A stretch of 64,000 bases of DNA from Thalassospira povalilytica (GTDB taxonomy: Bacteria; Pseudomonadota; Alphaproteobacteria; Rhodospirillales; Thalassospiraceae). The stretch is taken from assembly GCF_002844235.1 (NCBI RefSeq), contig NZ_PGTS01000001.1, positions 186,001 to 250,000 on the forward strand, given 5' to 3'. Of this stretch, positions 8,531-17,398 are shown one piece after another. A program made the position numbers and the translations under genes. Under the pieces are notes generated by a model. The model saw only the letters and a list, made by a program, of their open reading frames with translations, made no database searches and had not been told where the DNA came from. Position 1 is the stretch's first letter, and each line of letters begins with the position of its first letter.

Positions 8531-9826
8531 ATGCGATATTTTCCTTCCTGGTCTTTGACCCGGTCTTCAACAGTCATGCCTGATGAACGTCTGCCGTGGG
8601 GTGAGATGTTCCCGATGGGATTGCAGCATCTTGTTGCCATGTCTGGTGCCACAATTCTTGGCCCGCTTCTGATGGGGTTTGATCCCAATCTGGCCATTCT
8701 GTTTTCCGGTATCGGAACCCTGATTTTCTTCATCTGTACTGCCGGTCGGGTGCCAAGTTATCTGGGCTCGTCCTTTGCGTTTATCGCGGTTGTCATTGCT
8801 GCGACGGGATATGCGGGGACCGGTCCGAACCCCGATATCGGGGGCGCGCTTGGTGGTATCATTGCAGCCGGGGCGCTTTATGTCGCCATCGGTCTGGTTG
8901 TTATGGCAACCGGCACGGGGTGGGTTGAAAAACTGATGCCGCCTGCGGTGACGGGTGCCGTCGGTGCGGCCATTGGCCTGAACCTTGCGCCGGTGGGGAT
9001 CAGCGGCATCACAGGTGACAATATGCACATGCTGGTGGCGCTTCTGACCTTGTTGTCGGTTGCTGCTGTTTCTGTCTATGCACCTGTTGCGTTGCGCCGT
9101 GTTTCGATTCTGGTCGGTATTTTGGCGGGTTATGGTCTGGTTCTTGTTCTGGGGAACGGTCTGGGACTGATGCCGGGTGTTGATTTCTCTGGTCTTGCGC
9201 ACGCCGCCTGGTTTGGCATGCCGGATTTCGTTGCACCGCGTTTTGAAAGTTCCGCCATGGTCATGATCGCACCGGTGGCCTTCATTCTGGTGGCTGAAAA
9301 CCTTGGTCATATCAAGGCGATCGGCGGCATGACCAAACAGAATATGGATCGTTATATCGGCCGCGGTTTTGTTGGCGACGGCTTGGCGACCATGCTGGCA
9401 GGTTCGGGCGGTGGCACGGGTGTGACCACCTATGTTGAAAATATGGGTGTCATGGCGGTCACACGCGTTTTCTCGACCCTGATTTTCGTCATTGCGGCGG
9501 TGATTGCCATTTTGCTTGGGTTCTCTCCGAAATTCGGCGCATTGCTACACACAATTCCGGCACCGGTTCTGGGCGGGCTTGGTGTGGCTGTGTTCGGACT
9601 GATTGCCGCGGCAATGGTCCGTTTGTGGGTTGATAACCAGGTTGATTTTTCTGATCCGCGCAACCTGTTTACGGTTGGTATTACCCTGATTTTCGGTGGT
9701 GGCGACTTTACCGTGACGTTCGGTGGTTTTGCGATTGGCGGGATTGGAACCGCTACTTTGGCTGCGATCATTCTTTATCAGGTCCTGAGCATCGGCCGGA
9801 AAAAGAAAGACGCCATAGCCGCTTAG
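8531..9826 (+). CDS. Uracil/xanthine permease, NCS2 family
   Basis: This 431-residue inner-membrane transporter takes up uracil or xanthine with protons. It has the NCS2 features GLQHLVAMSGATILGP in the first segment, VTGAVGAAIGLNLAP in the middle, and a late conserved segment with acidic residue ILVAENLGHIKAIGGM followed by GTGVTTYVENMGVMAVTRV. Serine or glutamate choices that would separate UraA from XanP cannot be settled by eye; the pattern looks closest to uracil permeases. The ATG at 8531 is chosen because AAGGAAA precedes it. The leader between uvrC and this start holds a small TGCCG/CGGCA hairpin (8476-8488) of unknown meaning. Confidence 0.9.
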   Translation: MRYFPSWSLTRSSTVMPDERLPWGEMFPMGLQHLVAMSGATILGPLLMGFDPNLAILFSGIGTLIFFICTAGRVPSYLGSSFAFIAVVIAATGYAGTGPNPDIGGALGGIIAAGALYVAIGLVVMATGTGWVEKLMPPAVTGAVGAAIGLNLAPVGISGITGDNMHMLVALLTLLSVAAVSVYAPVALRRVSILVGILAGYGLVLVLGNGLGLMPGVDFSGLAHAAWFGMPDFVAPRFESSAMVMIAPVAFILVAENLGHIKAIGGMTKQNMDRYIGRGFVGDGLATMLAGSGGGTGVTTYVENMGVMAVTRVFSTLIFVIAAVIAILLGFSPKFGALLHTIPAPVLGGLGVAVFGLIAAAMVRLWVDNQVDFSDPRNLFTVGITLIFGGGDFTVTFGGFAIGGIGTATLAAIILYQVLSIGRKKKDAIAA

Positions 9827-9837
9827 GTAAATGACTT

Positions 9838-9880
9838 GGGCCGTGTCTCAGTTTTATGGCAATTGAACACGGCCCTTGTC
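9838..9880 (+). terminator. Terminator-like hairpin after the uracil/xanthine permease gene
   Basis: A 9-bp stem GGGCCGTGT/ACACGGCCC with a 20-nt loop is followed by TTGTCG. It begins 12 bp after the permease stop codon. The T-tract is poor, so efficiency is uncertain. Confidence 0.55.
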
Positions 9881-9976
9881 GTCATGGACCCAAGGCTTTA
9901 ATAATTGCGCGGCTTCGGGGTGCAAATCCCTCTGGCCGGAAATTGTCGCCCTAAATACCCGCAAACAGGCCTGTTC

Positions 9977-10528
9977 ATGAAAAACCAGATTCCCAATCTG
10001 CTGACCTTGTCGCGCATCATCGTGATCCCGGCACTGGTCGCATCGTTTTACATTGACGGCCCGGTTGGCAACTGGATCGGTTTTGCGCTGTTTGCCTTTG
10101 CCGGGGTGACCGATTTCTTTGACGGTTATCTGGCGCGCAGCATGAATGTGGTTTCTCCGCTTGGCCGGTTCCTTGATCCGATTGCGGACAAGTTGCTGGT
10201 GGCTGCGGCCCTTATGATGATGGTGGCGTTTGAACGCATTGCCGGTCTTGCGGTATTGCCGGCTGTCGTGATCATGTGCCGCGAAATCATGGTTTCGGGC
10301 TTGCGCGAACATCTTGCCGAACTGAAGGTGCCGCTTCCGGTGACGGTGCTTGCCAAATGGAAAACAACCGCCCAAATTCTGGCGATCGGCTTTCTTCTGG
10401 TCGGGGATGCGTCGCCCGATATGATCCCGTCGATCCTGATTGGTGATATCTTGCTGTGGATTGCGGGGATTGTGACGGTTCAGACCGGCTATATCTATTT
10501 GCGGACCGGGCTTAAGCATCTCGACTGA
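9977..10528 (+). CDS. pgsA: CDP-diacylglycerol--glycerol-3-phosphate 3-phosphatidyltransferase
   Basis: PgsA makes phosphatidylglycerol phosphate, the committed step to phosphatidylglycerol and cardiolipin. The 183-residue membrane protein carries the full CDP-alcohol phosphatidyltransferase signature DG-x2-AR-x8-G-x3-D-x3-D, running from the DGYLAR motif to LDPIAD at about residues 45-67. The N-terminus IPNLLTLSRI is typical. The ATG at 9977 is favoured over an upstream in-frame codon at 9905 that would add residues outside the family. It is followed at a short distance by moaE. Confidence 0.96.
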   Translation: MKNQIPNLLTLSRIIVIPALVASFYIDGPVGNWIGFALFAFAGVTDFFDGYLARSMNVVSPLGRFLDPIADKLLVAAALMMMVAFERIAGLAVLPAVVIMCREIMVSGLREHLAELKVPLPVTVLAKWKTTAQILAIGFLLVGDASPDMIPSILIGDILLWIAGIVTVQTGYIYLRTGLKHLD

Positions 10529-10552
10529 GTTTCGAATTACCGGACTGGGGCC

Positions 10553-11005
10553 ATGTCGCGCGTTTCTGTTCAACAACATGATTTTGACCCGGGGGCAGAA
10601 CTGTCTGCACTGACCGATGGTCGCACCGACATCGGGGCTGCTGTCAGTTTTGTCGGACTGGTACGTGATCTTCATGGCGATGATCGGGTATCAAGCCTGA
10701 CGCTGGATCATTATCCCGGCATGACAGAACGCGAACTTGAAAAAATCGCGGACGAAGCATCACAACGCTGGCCGCTTGATGATGTTCGCATTGTTCATCG
10801 TTTCGGCAAAATGCTGCCTGGCGATCGTATCGTGCTCGTCATCACCTTGTCCGCACATCGACGTGCCGCGTTCGAGGCCTGCGATTTCATTATGGATTTC
10901 CTGAAAACCCGGGCACCATTTTGGAAACGTGAAGAAACGCCAGAAGGTGAAAAATGGGTCACCGCAAAGGCATCGGACGACGCCGATGCCGATCGGTGGA
11001 ACTGA
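10553..11005 (+). CDS. moaE: Molybdopterin synthase catalytic subunit MoaE
   Basis: MoaE transfers sulfur from the MoaD thiocarboxylate to precursor Z to form molybdopterin. The 150-residue protein has the family features AAVSFVGLVRD, LTLDHYPGMTERELEKI, VRIVHRFGKMLPGD, SAHRRAAFEACDFIMDFLKTRAPFWKRE, including the conserved Lys residues of the active site near KTRAPFWK. In many alphaproteobacteria moaD lies between pgsA and moaE; here only 24 bp separate them and moaD is absent from the window. Confidence 0.95.
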   Translation: MSRVSVQQHDFDPGAELSALTDGRTDIGAAVSFVGLVRDLHGDDRVSSLTLDHYPGMTERELEKIADEASQRWPLDDVRIVHRFGKMLPGDRIVLVITLSAHRRAAFEACDFIMDFLKTRAPFWKREETPEGEKWVTAKASDDADADRWN

Positions 11006-11029
11006 CGCCAGGTCGCCCCTTAAGACCCG

Positions 11030-11317
11030 TCAGACGAATTTCAAAATCAGCGCCACCATCGATGACAAGGCGGTTTGCAGGGTGGCTGCATCATTTACCT
11101 TGTTCCGCAAATCCTGCATGGCGGCGACATCCTGATCGCTTACGGTAATGGCACCTTGCAGCTGCTTGGTACGCAGGGTGACAATCAGTTCCGCAGCCTG
11201 ATCAAGTTTGGGTTTGGTGGCGATCTTTTGATCAATGCTTGCGGATTGGTAGGTCACCAATGCCTGTTGATAGGCCTGTTCGGCGGCTGAGATCAGGGTG
11301 TCGATATTCTCGGTCAT
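11030..11317 (-). CDS. Hypothetical protein of about 95 residues
   Basis: I do not recognise a family. The protein is Ala/Gln-rich, predicted helical (ENIDTLISAAEQAYQQALVTYQS) and ends in a short hydrophobic stretch (LSSMVALILKFV). The ATG at 11317 is chosen because a GGGG-type ribosome site precedes it; a longer frame would start upstream inside the neighbouring gene. It follows a lipoprotein gene on the same strand by 16 bp, so the two are probably cotranscribed and may act together at the envelope. Confidence 0.65.
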   Translation of the reverse strand: MTENIDTLISAAEQAYQQALVTYQSASIDQKIATKPKLDQAAELIVTLRTKQLQGAITVSDQDVAAMQDLRNKVNDAATLQTALSSMVALILKFV

Positions 11318-11333
11318 GTGATGATCCCCGGCT

Positions 11334-12176
11334 TTACTGTGTTGCAGTTTCAAGCAGGCCTTTGCCCTGCGAGACAAGTTCTTGCGGACTGAGCTTGTTG
11401 ATCTGATCGGCAAGGGTGATGCCCTGTTCAACAGCCCCGATCAGGGATGCGACATCCAGTCTGGCGTAATTGTCGATCTGTCCCTGCAATTTGTCGCCAA
11501 GTTTTGTCGCAGTCAAAAATGCCCGCAAAGTTTTGGACTGCATTGCCTGTTCTTCTGCCAGAAGGCCTTGCCAGCGTTGCCACCAGATCTGGTATTCCAG
11601 GTCGCGCGCTTCGGGGTCGTTGCTGTCATTCTTGCGGAATGTATTAAGCTCTGCGATCAGTGTGCTGCGTCTTGTCAGATATGTCGGCGGATTGCGCGCA
11701 AAATCACTGGTGATGGTTGCCAGTTGCGTGCGCAGCTTTTCCAGTATCGGTCCCGATTGGGTAACAGCAGATGTACCAAGTGCGGAACCGGCTTCGATAT
11801 TGTCAAAGATGGCGACGAATTGCTGATACTGGTTGCGCAGATCACGAAGCGTTGCTGTCCATTGATCGCGCACGGTCGGGGATATCTTGACCGCATCCGG
11901 ATCCAGAAGTGTTTCGATATTTGATGGTGTTACAGGCCCGGTGAATGCAGCCATGTTGCGCACAAATTCATCACGTTGTGCATCCGCCGATTTGGGGAAG
12001 GGGGCAAACTGGGCACTGAAGGCGGCATCATATCCGTCAAAGGCGGTTTCGGTCGCCGTGCCAAACTGTGTGACCGAAAGTTTGAGTGTCTCGGCCTTCT
12101 GGCTGCATGCGGCAAGCAGGCCGATGACGGTGACAAGGGCACCGTTACGAATGATGCGTTTGAATGTGCAAAACAT
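11334..12176 (-). CDS. Putative lipoprotein of unknown function
   Basis: The 280-residue protein begins with a signal peptide and lipobox (VIGLLAACSQ), placing the lipidated Cys near residue 24. The rest is mostly helical with no motif I can assign. A GGGGACAAAAG sequence precedes the start. It heads a likely two-gene operon with the small hypothetical protein downstream. The residue after Cys is Ser, so outer-membrane targeting by Lol is plausible. Function unknown. Confidence 0.75.
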   Translation of the reverse strand: MFCTFKRIIRNGALVTVIGLLAACSQKAETLKLSVTQFGTATETAFDGYDAAFSAQFAPFPKSADAQRDEFVRNMAAFTGPVTPSNIETLLDPDAVKISPTVRDQWTATLRDLRNQYQQFVAIFDNIEAGSALGTSAVTQSGPILEKLRTQLATITSDFARNPPTYLTRRSTLIAELNTFRKNDSNDPEARDLEYQIWWQRWQGLLAEEQAMQSKTLRAFLTATKLGDKLQGQIDNYARLDVASLIGAVEQGITLADQINKLSPQELVSQGKGLLETATQ

Positions 12177-12237
12177 CTTTTGTCCCCGCGATGAATTTGA
12201 TGGTCATCAGACGTGGACAGACCGGGTTTGTGATGCA

Positions 12238-12270
12238 AAACAAAACGCCGCAACATTAATTGCGGCGTTT
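12238..12270 (-). terminator. Intrinsic terminator of metXW
   Basis: A perfect 11-bp stem (AAACGCCGCAA/TTGCGGCGTTT) with a 6-nt loop lies 27 bp beyond the metW stop. On the minus strand it runs into TTTTGTTTT. Confidence 0.85.
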
Positions 12271-12296
12271 GTCAGATCGGAAACAGGAAAGATGGG

Positions 12297-12953
12297 TTAT
12301 TTGCTCAGCATGAACAGGGCCTGATTGCCAAAGAAATTGGCAAAGCCCGAATGGCTGTCCATTGAAACACGTGAACCGCTTTCATTCAGAACCATCGATC
12401 GTTCGATTTTGAGATTCATTTCATTACACAAGGCGACAAAGTCCCGCACGGTGCAGAAATGGATGTTTGGCGTTTCATACCACATGATCGGAAGGTTCGG
12501 GTTTTGCGGCATCCGGCCGCGGAACATCAGGTCAAACCGCGCACGCCAATGTCCGAAATTCGGAAAGGACACAATCGCCTTGTTGCCGATACGCAGCAAT
12601 TCCGACAGGACTTCTTTCGGGCGATGGGTGGCCTGAAGGGTCTGGCTGAGGATCGCGTAATCGAACGCGCCATCCGGATAATCGCCAAGATCGCGATCCG
12701 CATCCCCCTGCATCACAGGAAGCCCCTGTGCGACGCAGTTGCGCACCCCTTCGTTGGAAAGTTCAAGGCCGCGGCCATCGACATTTTTGGTACGGGTCAG
12801 ATAGCCAAGAAGCTCCCCGTCACTGCACCCGATATCAAGAACACGTGTGCCGGGCTCGACCATGTCGGCGATCAGCTGAAGATCGACACGGATGCGGTCG
12901 CTATGTGCCGGAAGCGACGGGTTGCCGGCGGCATTTGAAACAGTATTGGTCAT
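12297..12953 (-). CDS. metW: Methionine biosynthesis protein MetW
   Basis: MetW is a SAM-methyltransferase-fold protein that works with MetX; in several bacteria it is required for, or stimulates, homoserine O-acyltransferase activity. The 218-residue protein has motif I VLDIGCSDGELLGYL, then GRGLELSNEGV, the QGDADRDLGDYPDGAFDYAILSQTLQ segment and FPNFGHWRARFDLMFRGRMP, all typical of MetW. It follows metX by 2 bp on the same strand. Confidence 0.95.
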   Translation of the reverse strand: MTNTVSNAAGNPSLPAHSDRIRVDLQLIADMVEPGTRVLDIGCSDGELLGYLTRTKNVDGRGLELSNEGVRNCVAQGLPVMQGDADRDLGDYPDGAFDYAILSQTLQATHRPKEVLSELLRIGNKAIVSFPNFGHWRARFDLMFRGRMPQNPNLPIMWYETPNIHFCTVRDFVALCNEMNLKIERSMVLNESGSRVSMDSHSGFANFFGNQALFMLSK

Positions 12954-12955
12954 GA

Positions 12956-14116
12956 TTATTTCAGTCCCCGGCTTTCGGCAGCACCATCGATAAAGCCGCT
13001 CAGAACCATGTGGAAATCGGGTTCATCAAGCAGGAAGGCATCATGGCCCTTGTCACTTTCGATCTCGACACAACTGACATTGCACGATGCCGCATTCAAG
13101 GCATGGGCAAGGGTTCGGCTTTCAGCGGTGGTAAAGCACCAGTCGCTTGAGAACGAGATAACGCAGAACCGGGTTTTGCAGCCGGTAAAGGCCTCGGCGA
13201 GCCTGCCGTCATATTCCATCGACAGATCGAAATAATCCATCGCACGGGTGATATAAAGGTAACTGTTGGCGTCAAATCGATCGACAAAGCTTTTGCCCTG
13301 ATGACGCAAATAGCTTTCGACCTGAAAATCATGGTCAAAACTGTATGTGATTGCGCCGCGGTTCTGAAGCTTGCGGCCGAACTTGCGATGCAGGGCCGGC
13401 TGCGACAGATAGGTGATATGTGCGGTCATGCGTGCAACGGCAAGCCCGCGCGCCGGCTTCTTGCCTTCGAGCAGGTAATTGCCCCCGCACCAGTCCGGAT
13501 CGGCCATGACGGCCTGACGACCAACTTCGTGGAAGGCGATATTTTGCGCGGAATGTCGGAACGATGTTGCAATCGGTGCTGCGGCAAAAACGCGCTCCGG
13601 ATAGCTTTTGCACCATTCAAGGACCTGCATGCCGCCCATGGAACCGCCAATGACAGCGAACAACGTATCGATGCCCAGCGCATCAATCAGCATGGTCTGG
13701 GCGCGCACCATATCGGCAATCGTGATCACCGGGAAATCAAGCCCCCAGGGCTTGCCGGTTTCCGGGTTGATATCCTTGGGACCCGTACTGCCAAGACAGC
13801 CGCCGATCACGTTGCTGCAAATCACGAAATATTTGTCGGTATCAATGATTTTGCCCGGCCCGACAATTTCACGCCACCAGCCTTCCTTGCCGGTAATCGG
13901 ATGAACATCATCGGCAACATACTGATCCCCGGTCAGGGCATGACAGACCAGAATCGCGTTTGATTTTTCGGCATTGAGTTCGCCATAGGTCTGATAAGCC
14001 AGCGTAAAGGGACCAAACTCGACACCGCTATCAAGGCGCAGCTTGTCCGTCTCTCCCAGAACCATATGATGGCCGGGGAGCGGCGGGCGCTTGTCTTTGT
14101 TAAGGGCGGTGTTCAT
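12956..14116 (-). CDS. metX: Homoserine O-acetyltransferase MetX
   Basis: MetX acylates homoserine, the first committed step of methionine synthesis. It is an alpha/beta-hydrolase-fold enzyme of about 386 residues. The nucleophile elbow is [12 protein letters not shown]; the catalytic Asp lies in [12 protein letters not shown] and the His in [11 protein letters not shown]. The oxyanion and substrate region [12 protein letters not shown] is present. The start is uncertain: ATG at 14116 (MNTALNKD) is chosen, but in-frame ATGs at 14137 and 14176 are possible. The acyl donor (acetyl or succinyl) cannot be settled from sequence alone. It is divergent from the chorismate mutase gene and cotranscribed with metW. 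Confidence 0.93.
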   Translation of the reverse strand: MNTALNKDKRPPLPGHHMVLGETDKLRLDSGVEFGPFTLAYQTYGELNAEKSNAILVCHALTGDQYVADDVHPITGKEGWWREIVGPGKIIDTDKYFVICSNVIGGCLGSTGPKDINPETGKPWGLDFPVITIADMVRAQTMLIDALGIDTLFAVIGGSMGGMQVLEWCKSYPERVFAAAPIATSFRHSAQNIAFHEVGRQAVMADPDWCGGNYLLEGKKPARGLAVARMTAHITYLSQPALHRKFGRKLQNRGAITYSFDHDFQVESYLRHQGKSFVDRFDANSYLYITRAMDYFDLSMEYDGRLAEAFTGCKTRFCVISFSSDWCFTTAESRTLAHALNAASCNVSCVEIESDKGHDAFLLDEPDFHMVLSGFIDGAAESRGLK

Positions 14117-14302
14117 GGACGTTGGTTTCCCTGTCATAACGTGACTTTTCGCTAAAACCCGGTTGTGTTTTTGCATTTGTTGCCGAGTTTGCAGAAAATT
14201 CGTTTGTTCTAGCTATGAAGCAGACCCGGTTTAGTCAATCTTTTCTTTGCAATTCGGCGGCCCTGTCCTAATACTGTGCGCCGTTCAAAAGAAGAGTAGA
14301 TT

Positions 14303-15196
14303 ATGGCGTCTGACGATAAAAATTTGGCAAATCTTGACCTTGATGGCTTGCGCGGCGAGATCGACGAAATCGATCAGGCGCTGCAATCGCTGATCATTCG
14401 GCGTACCAAAGTAGTCCAGGCCGTCGGGGCCTATAAGGACCGGGTGATTGCTGCTGGTGGCAAGGTCAAGGTGCCCTATCGTCCGGCCCGCGAAGCCCGC
14501 ATCATGCGGACATTGGTCAATCGTCACGACGGGGCCTTTCCGAAATCGGCACTGATCCAGATCTGGCGCGAAATGATCGCGGCGGGCACAAGGCTTGAAG
14601 CGCCATATACGGTTGCATTGTGCCGTAACGCCGATGGTCAGGATTGCTGGGAACTTGCCCGCCTTAACTTTGGCTGTTTGAACGAAATTATCGAATTTGA
14701 TACCCCGCGCGAAGCATTCGGTGCGCTTGAAGACGGCCGGGCGGCGGTGGGTGTGTTTCCCAAACCCGAATTTGGTGAAGCCATGCCGTGGTGGACGTTG
14801 CTGACGGATGATACGGCAGTCAAAGTCGTTTCCAAATTGCCATTTGGCGGTCGCCCGGTCGGGCGCGGCGAACAGACCGAGGGTTTTGTTCTTGCCGCGA
14901 TTGATCTGGAAGACAGTGGCGATGACCGGACTCTGTTTGTTGTCAGCCTGTCGAAAGAAATATCGATGGATACGGTGCGCAAAAAAATTGCGGATGGTAT
15001 CGACGGGGCGACAATCCTTGGCTTTTCTGACGATACGGTCGCAGATCGGCGTTTTGTTCTTGTTGATGTGCCGGGATTCTTTTGTAATCGCGCCGACGCG
15101 TTCGAGGACACACTCGCAAAACAGGGACTTGCCCCTGAAAGCTTGCGTGTGGTCGGTGCCTATGCGGTGCCGATTTCAGAAGACGCACTGAGTTAA
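14303..15196 (+). CDS. Chorismate mutase with degenerate prephenate-dehydratase-like C-terminal region
   Basis: The first 95 or so residues form an AroQ-type chorismate mutase domain (LRGEIDEIDQALQSLIIRRTKVVQAVGAYK, and later the Arg-rich PARE AR segment). The remaining 200 residues look like a decayed P-protein: ALEDGRAAVGVFP resembles the PDT segment with a central acidic pocket, and FVLVDVPGFFCNRADAFEDTL resembles an ACT domain. The TRF catalytic motif of real prephenate dehydratases is not visible. The gene leads hisC and tyrA on the same strand, so it probably supplies prephenate for tyrosine and phenylalanine. The 297-residue length fits neither a lone mutase nor a full P-protein of about 360-390. 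Confidence 0.8.
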   Translation: MASDDKNLANLDLDGLRGEIDEIDQALQSLIIRRTKVVQAVGAYKDRVIAAGGKVKVPYRPAREARIMRTLVNRHDGAFPKSALIQIWREMIAAGTRLEAPYTVALCRNADGQDCWELARLNFGCLNEIIEFDTPREAFGALEDGRAAVGVFPKPEFGEAMPWWTLLTDDTAVKVVSKLPFGGRPVGRGEQTEGFVLAAIDLEDSGDDRTLFVVSLSKEISMDTVRKKIADGIDGATILGFSDDTVADRRFVLVDVPGFFCNRADAFEDTLAKQGLAPESLRVVGAYAVPISEDALS

Positions 15197-15249
15197 CAAT
15201 TTTTGGCAGGCTGCCATTGGCTGCCGCTTCCTCTGGGAGAACCTAAGTA

Positions 15250-16347
15250 ATGTCTGCGCCCACCCCCCGCCCCGGAATTCTTGATATCGCGCCCTACAAA
15301 GGCGGAAAATCCAGCTCTGCTGGTGCCCAGCGCGTGATCAAGCTGTCGTCCAACGAAGGTGCCCTTGGTCCGAGCCCCAAGGCGATGGAGGCCCTTCGCA
15401 ATACCGCTGATCGTCTGCATCGTTATCCGGATGGTGGTTGTGATCTTCTGCGCAACAAGCTTGCCGAAAAATACGGCCTTGAAGTCGACCAGCTTGTTTG
15501 CGGTGCCGGTTCTGATGAATTGCTGACGCTTTTGATCCGTGCCTATGCCGGGCCAGGCGACGAGGTTCTTTATTCTCAGCACGGCTTTTTGATGTATCCG
15601 ATCGCGGCAATGGGGGTTGGTGCAACCCCAGTCACCGCGCCGGAAACCAACATGACGACCGATGTCGATGCATTGCTTGGCGCTGTTACCGACAAAACCA
15701 AGATCGTCTTCGTTGCCAATCCGAACAACCCGACCGGGACCTATATCACCGATGCCGAGATGAAGCGTCTGCGTGATGGCCTGCGCGAAGATATCGTTCT
15801 TGTGGTTGATGCGGCCTATGCCGAATTCATGACCGGTCAGGAAGATTACAGCGCGGGCGAAGAACTGGTCAAAGCCGGCAACAACACCGTGATGACCCGG
15901 ACATTCTCCAAGATTTATGGTCTTGGCGGCATTCGTCTGGGCTGGTGCTATGCGCCGCCGGCAATTGCCGATGTGTTGCAGCGCCTGCGCAATCCGTTCA
16001 ACGTGCCGTTGCCGACCCAGGAAGCGGGCGTTGCGGCCCTTGATGATGATGATTTCGTCAATGAATGTGTACGCCACAATGCCGAAACGCTTGCCTGGTT
16101 CCGTGACGAGATCAATGCGATTGCAGGCCTCAAGGCACATCCGAGCTATGGCAACTTTGTCATGGTCGAATTCCCGGAGGTTGCCGGCAAGGATGCCGAT
16201 GCCGCCAATGATTTCATGATGGCCCGTGGCGTGATCCCGCGCAAAATCGGTGCCTATGGTTTGCCGCAGATGCTTCGTGTTTCCATCGGCACGAAGGAAG
16301 AAATGGAAATCTGCCTTCAGACCATCAAAGACTTTGTGAACCAGTAA
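15250..16347 (+). CDS. hisC: Histidinol-phosphate aminotransferase
   Basis: This is a PLP-dependent fold-type I aminotransferase of 365 residues that acts in histidine synthesis. Motifs include KLSSNEGALGPSP at the N-terminus, GAGSDELL, FVANPNNPTGTYI, the DAAYAEF motif, and the PLP Lys in TRTFSKIYGLGGIRLGW. Placement between a chorismate mutase and tyrA suggests that this copy may act, or also act, on aromatic substrates (prephenate or hydroxyphenylpyruvate); this is inference from context. The downstream tyrA starts 1 bp after its stop codon. Confidence 0.93.
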   Translation: MSAPTPRPGILDIAPYKGGKSSSAGAQRVIKLSSNEGALGPSPKAMEALRNTADRLHRYPDGGCDLLRNKLAEKYGLEVDQLVCGAGSDELLTLLIRAYAGPGDEVLYSQHGFLMYPIAAMGVGATPVTAPETNMTTDVDALLGAVTDKTKIVFVANPNNPTGTYITDAEMKRLRDGLREDIVLVVDAAYAEFMTGQEDYSAGEELVKAGNNTVMTRTFSKIYGLGGIRLGWCYAPPAIADVLQRLRNPFNVPLPTQEAGVAALDDDDFVNECVRHNAETLAWFRDEINAIAGLKAHPSYGNFVMVEFPEVAGKDADAANDFMMARGVIPRKIGAYGLPQMLRVSIGTKEEMEICLQTIKDFVNQ

Positions 16348-16348
16348 A

Positions 16349-17314
16349 ATGACCAACACCGCATCCCAGTCGCTTTTTGATACTGTTGCCTTTATCGGTA
16401 TGGGCCTGATCGGGTCCTCGATGGCGCGTCGCATCAAACGTGACGGCCTTGCCAACAAGATCACCTGTGCCGTGCGGTCTGAAAAGACCCGCGATCGCGT
16501 GCTTGAACTTGGCATCGCCGATGAAGCTTATTGTGACATCAAGGAAGCGGTCGGGGATGCGGATCTAGTTATGATCTGTGCGCCGGTCGGTGCGAACGAA
16601 GCCATTGGCGCGCAGCTTGCCGGTGCCTTGAAAAAGGGTGCGATTGTTTCTGACGTCGGATCGGTCAAGCAATCGGTCATTCGTGACATTGCACCGCATC
16701 TTGACGAAGGCGTGCATTTTGTTCCGGGCCACCCGCTTGCCGGGACCGAACATTCCGGTCCGGATTCAGGTTTTCCCGAATTGTTCGAGGAACGCTGGTG
16801 CATTCTGACCCCGATTGCGGGCGAACCCGAAAGTGCGACCCAAAAAGTCAAAGCCCTTTGGGAAGCTTGTGGCATGTATGTCGAATGCATGGATGCCGAC
16901 CATCATGATCGCATTCTGGGGATCACATCGCATCTGCCGCATCTGATTGCCTACACCATCGTCGGTACGGCAACCGATCTTGAAGATGCCCTGCGTCAGG
17001 AAGTGATCAAGTTTTCCGCATCGGGTTTCCGTGATTTTACCCGTATTGCGGCATCCGATCCGACCATGTGGCGCGACGTGTTTCTGAACAACCGCGAAGC
17101 CGTGCTTGAAGTTCTTGGCCGTTTTCAGGAAGACCTGATGGCATTGCAGCGCGCCATCCGCTGGGGCGAGGGGGACAAACTGTTTGATCTGTTTACTCGC
17201 ACGCGTGAAATCCGCCGTGGCATTGTCGATGCCGGACAGTATTTCACCAATTTCTCGGCCGAGGGTGAAAACCGCCAAAGCGACGAAAAGGGCAAGAAAA
17301 AGCCCACGGAATAA
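16349..17314 (+). CDS. tyrA: Prephenate/arogenate dehydrogenase family protein
   Basis: This is a TyrA-type NAD(P)-dependent dehydrogenase of 321 residues converting prephenate or arogenate to the tyrosine precursor. The Rossmann motif VAFIGMGLIGSSMARRI is near residue 13, followed by SDVGSVKQSV, the catalytic-region GHPLAGTEHSGP and HDRILGITSHLPHLIAY. The substrate (prephenate or arogenate) cannot be assigned from sequence. It ends the chorismate mutase-hisC-tyrA operon, and a Lys-rich tail ends the protein. Confidence 0.93.
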   Translation: MTNTASQSLFDTVAFIGMGLIGSSMARRIKRDGLANKITCAVRSEKTRDRVLELGIADEAYCDIKEAVGDADLVMICAPVGANEAIGAQLAGALKKGAIVSDVGSVKQSVIRDIAPHLDEGVHFVPGHPLAGTEHSGPDSGFPELFEERWCILTPIAGEPESATQKVKALWEACGMYVECMDADHHDRILGITSHLPHLIAYTIVGTATDLEDALRQEVIKFSASGFRDFTRIAASDPTMWRDVFLNNREAVLEVLGRFQEDLMALQRAIRWGEGDKLFDLFTRTREIRRGIVDAGQYFTNFSAEGENRQSDEKGKKKPTE

Positions 17315-17320
17315 TATCGA

Positions 17321-17346
17321 GACGGCCTGTTAGTACAGGCCGTCAT
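17321..17346 (+). terminator. Hairpin after tyrA
   Basis: A perfect 9-bp stem GACGGCCTG/CAGGCCGTC with a TTAGTA loop starts about 6 bp after the tyrA stop. It lacks a T-run, so it may terminate weakly or only protect the mRNA end. Confidence 0.5.
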
Positions 17347-17398
17347 TCGGTTGGTGATGCGCCCCATTCTGCACCGCCCGCCGGTTAGAGGGGAAGTC

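Noticed and set aside
14117-14302. Possible SAM-II or related riboswitch upstream of metX
   Set aside because: The leader contains AT-rich text and short repeats but no match to the conserved SAM-II core or pseudoknot that I could see.
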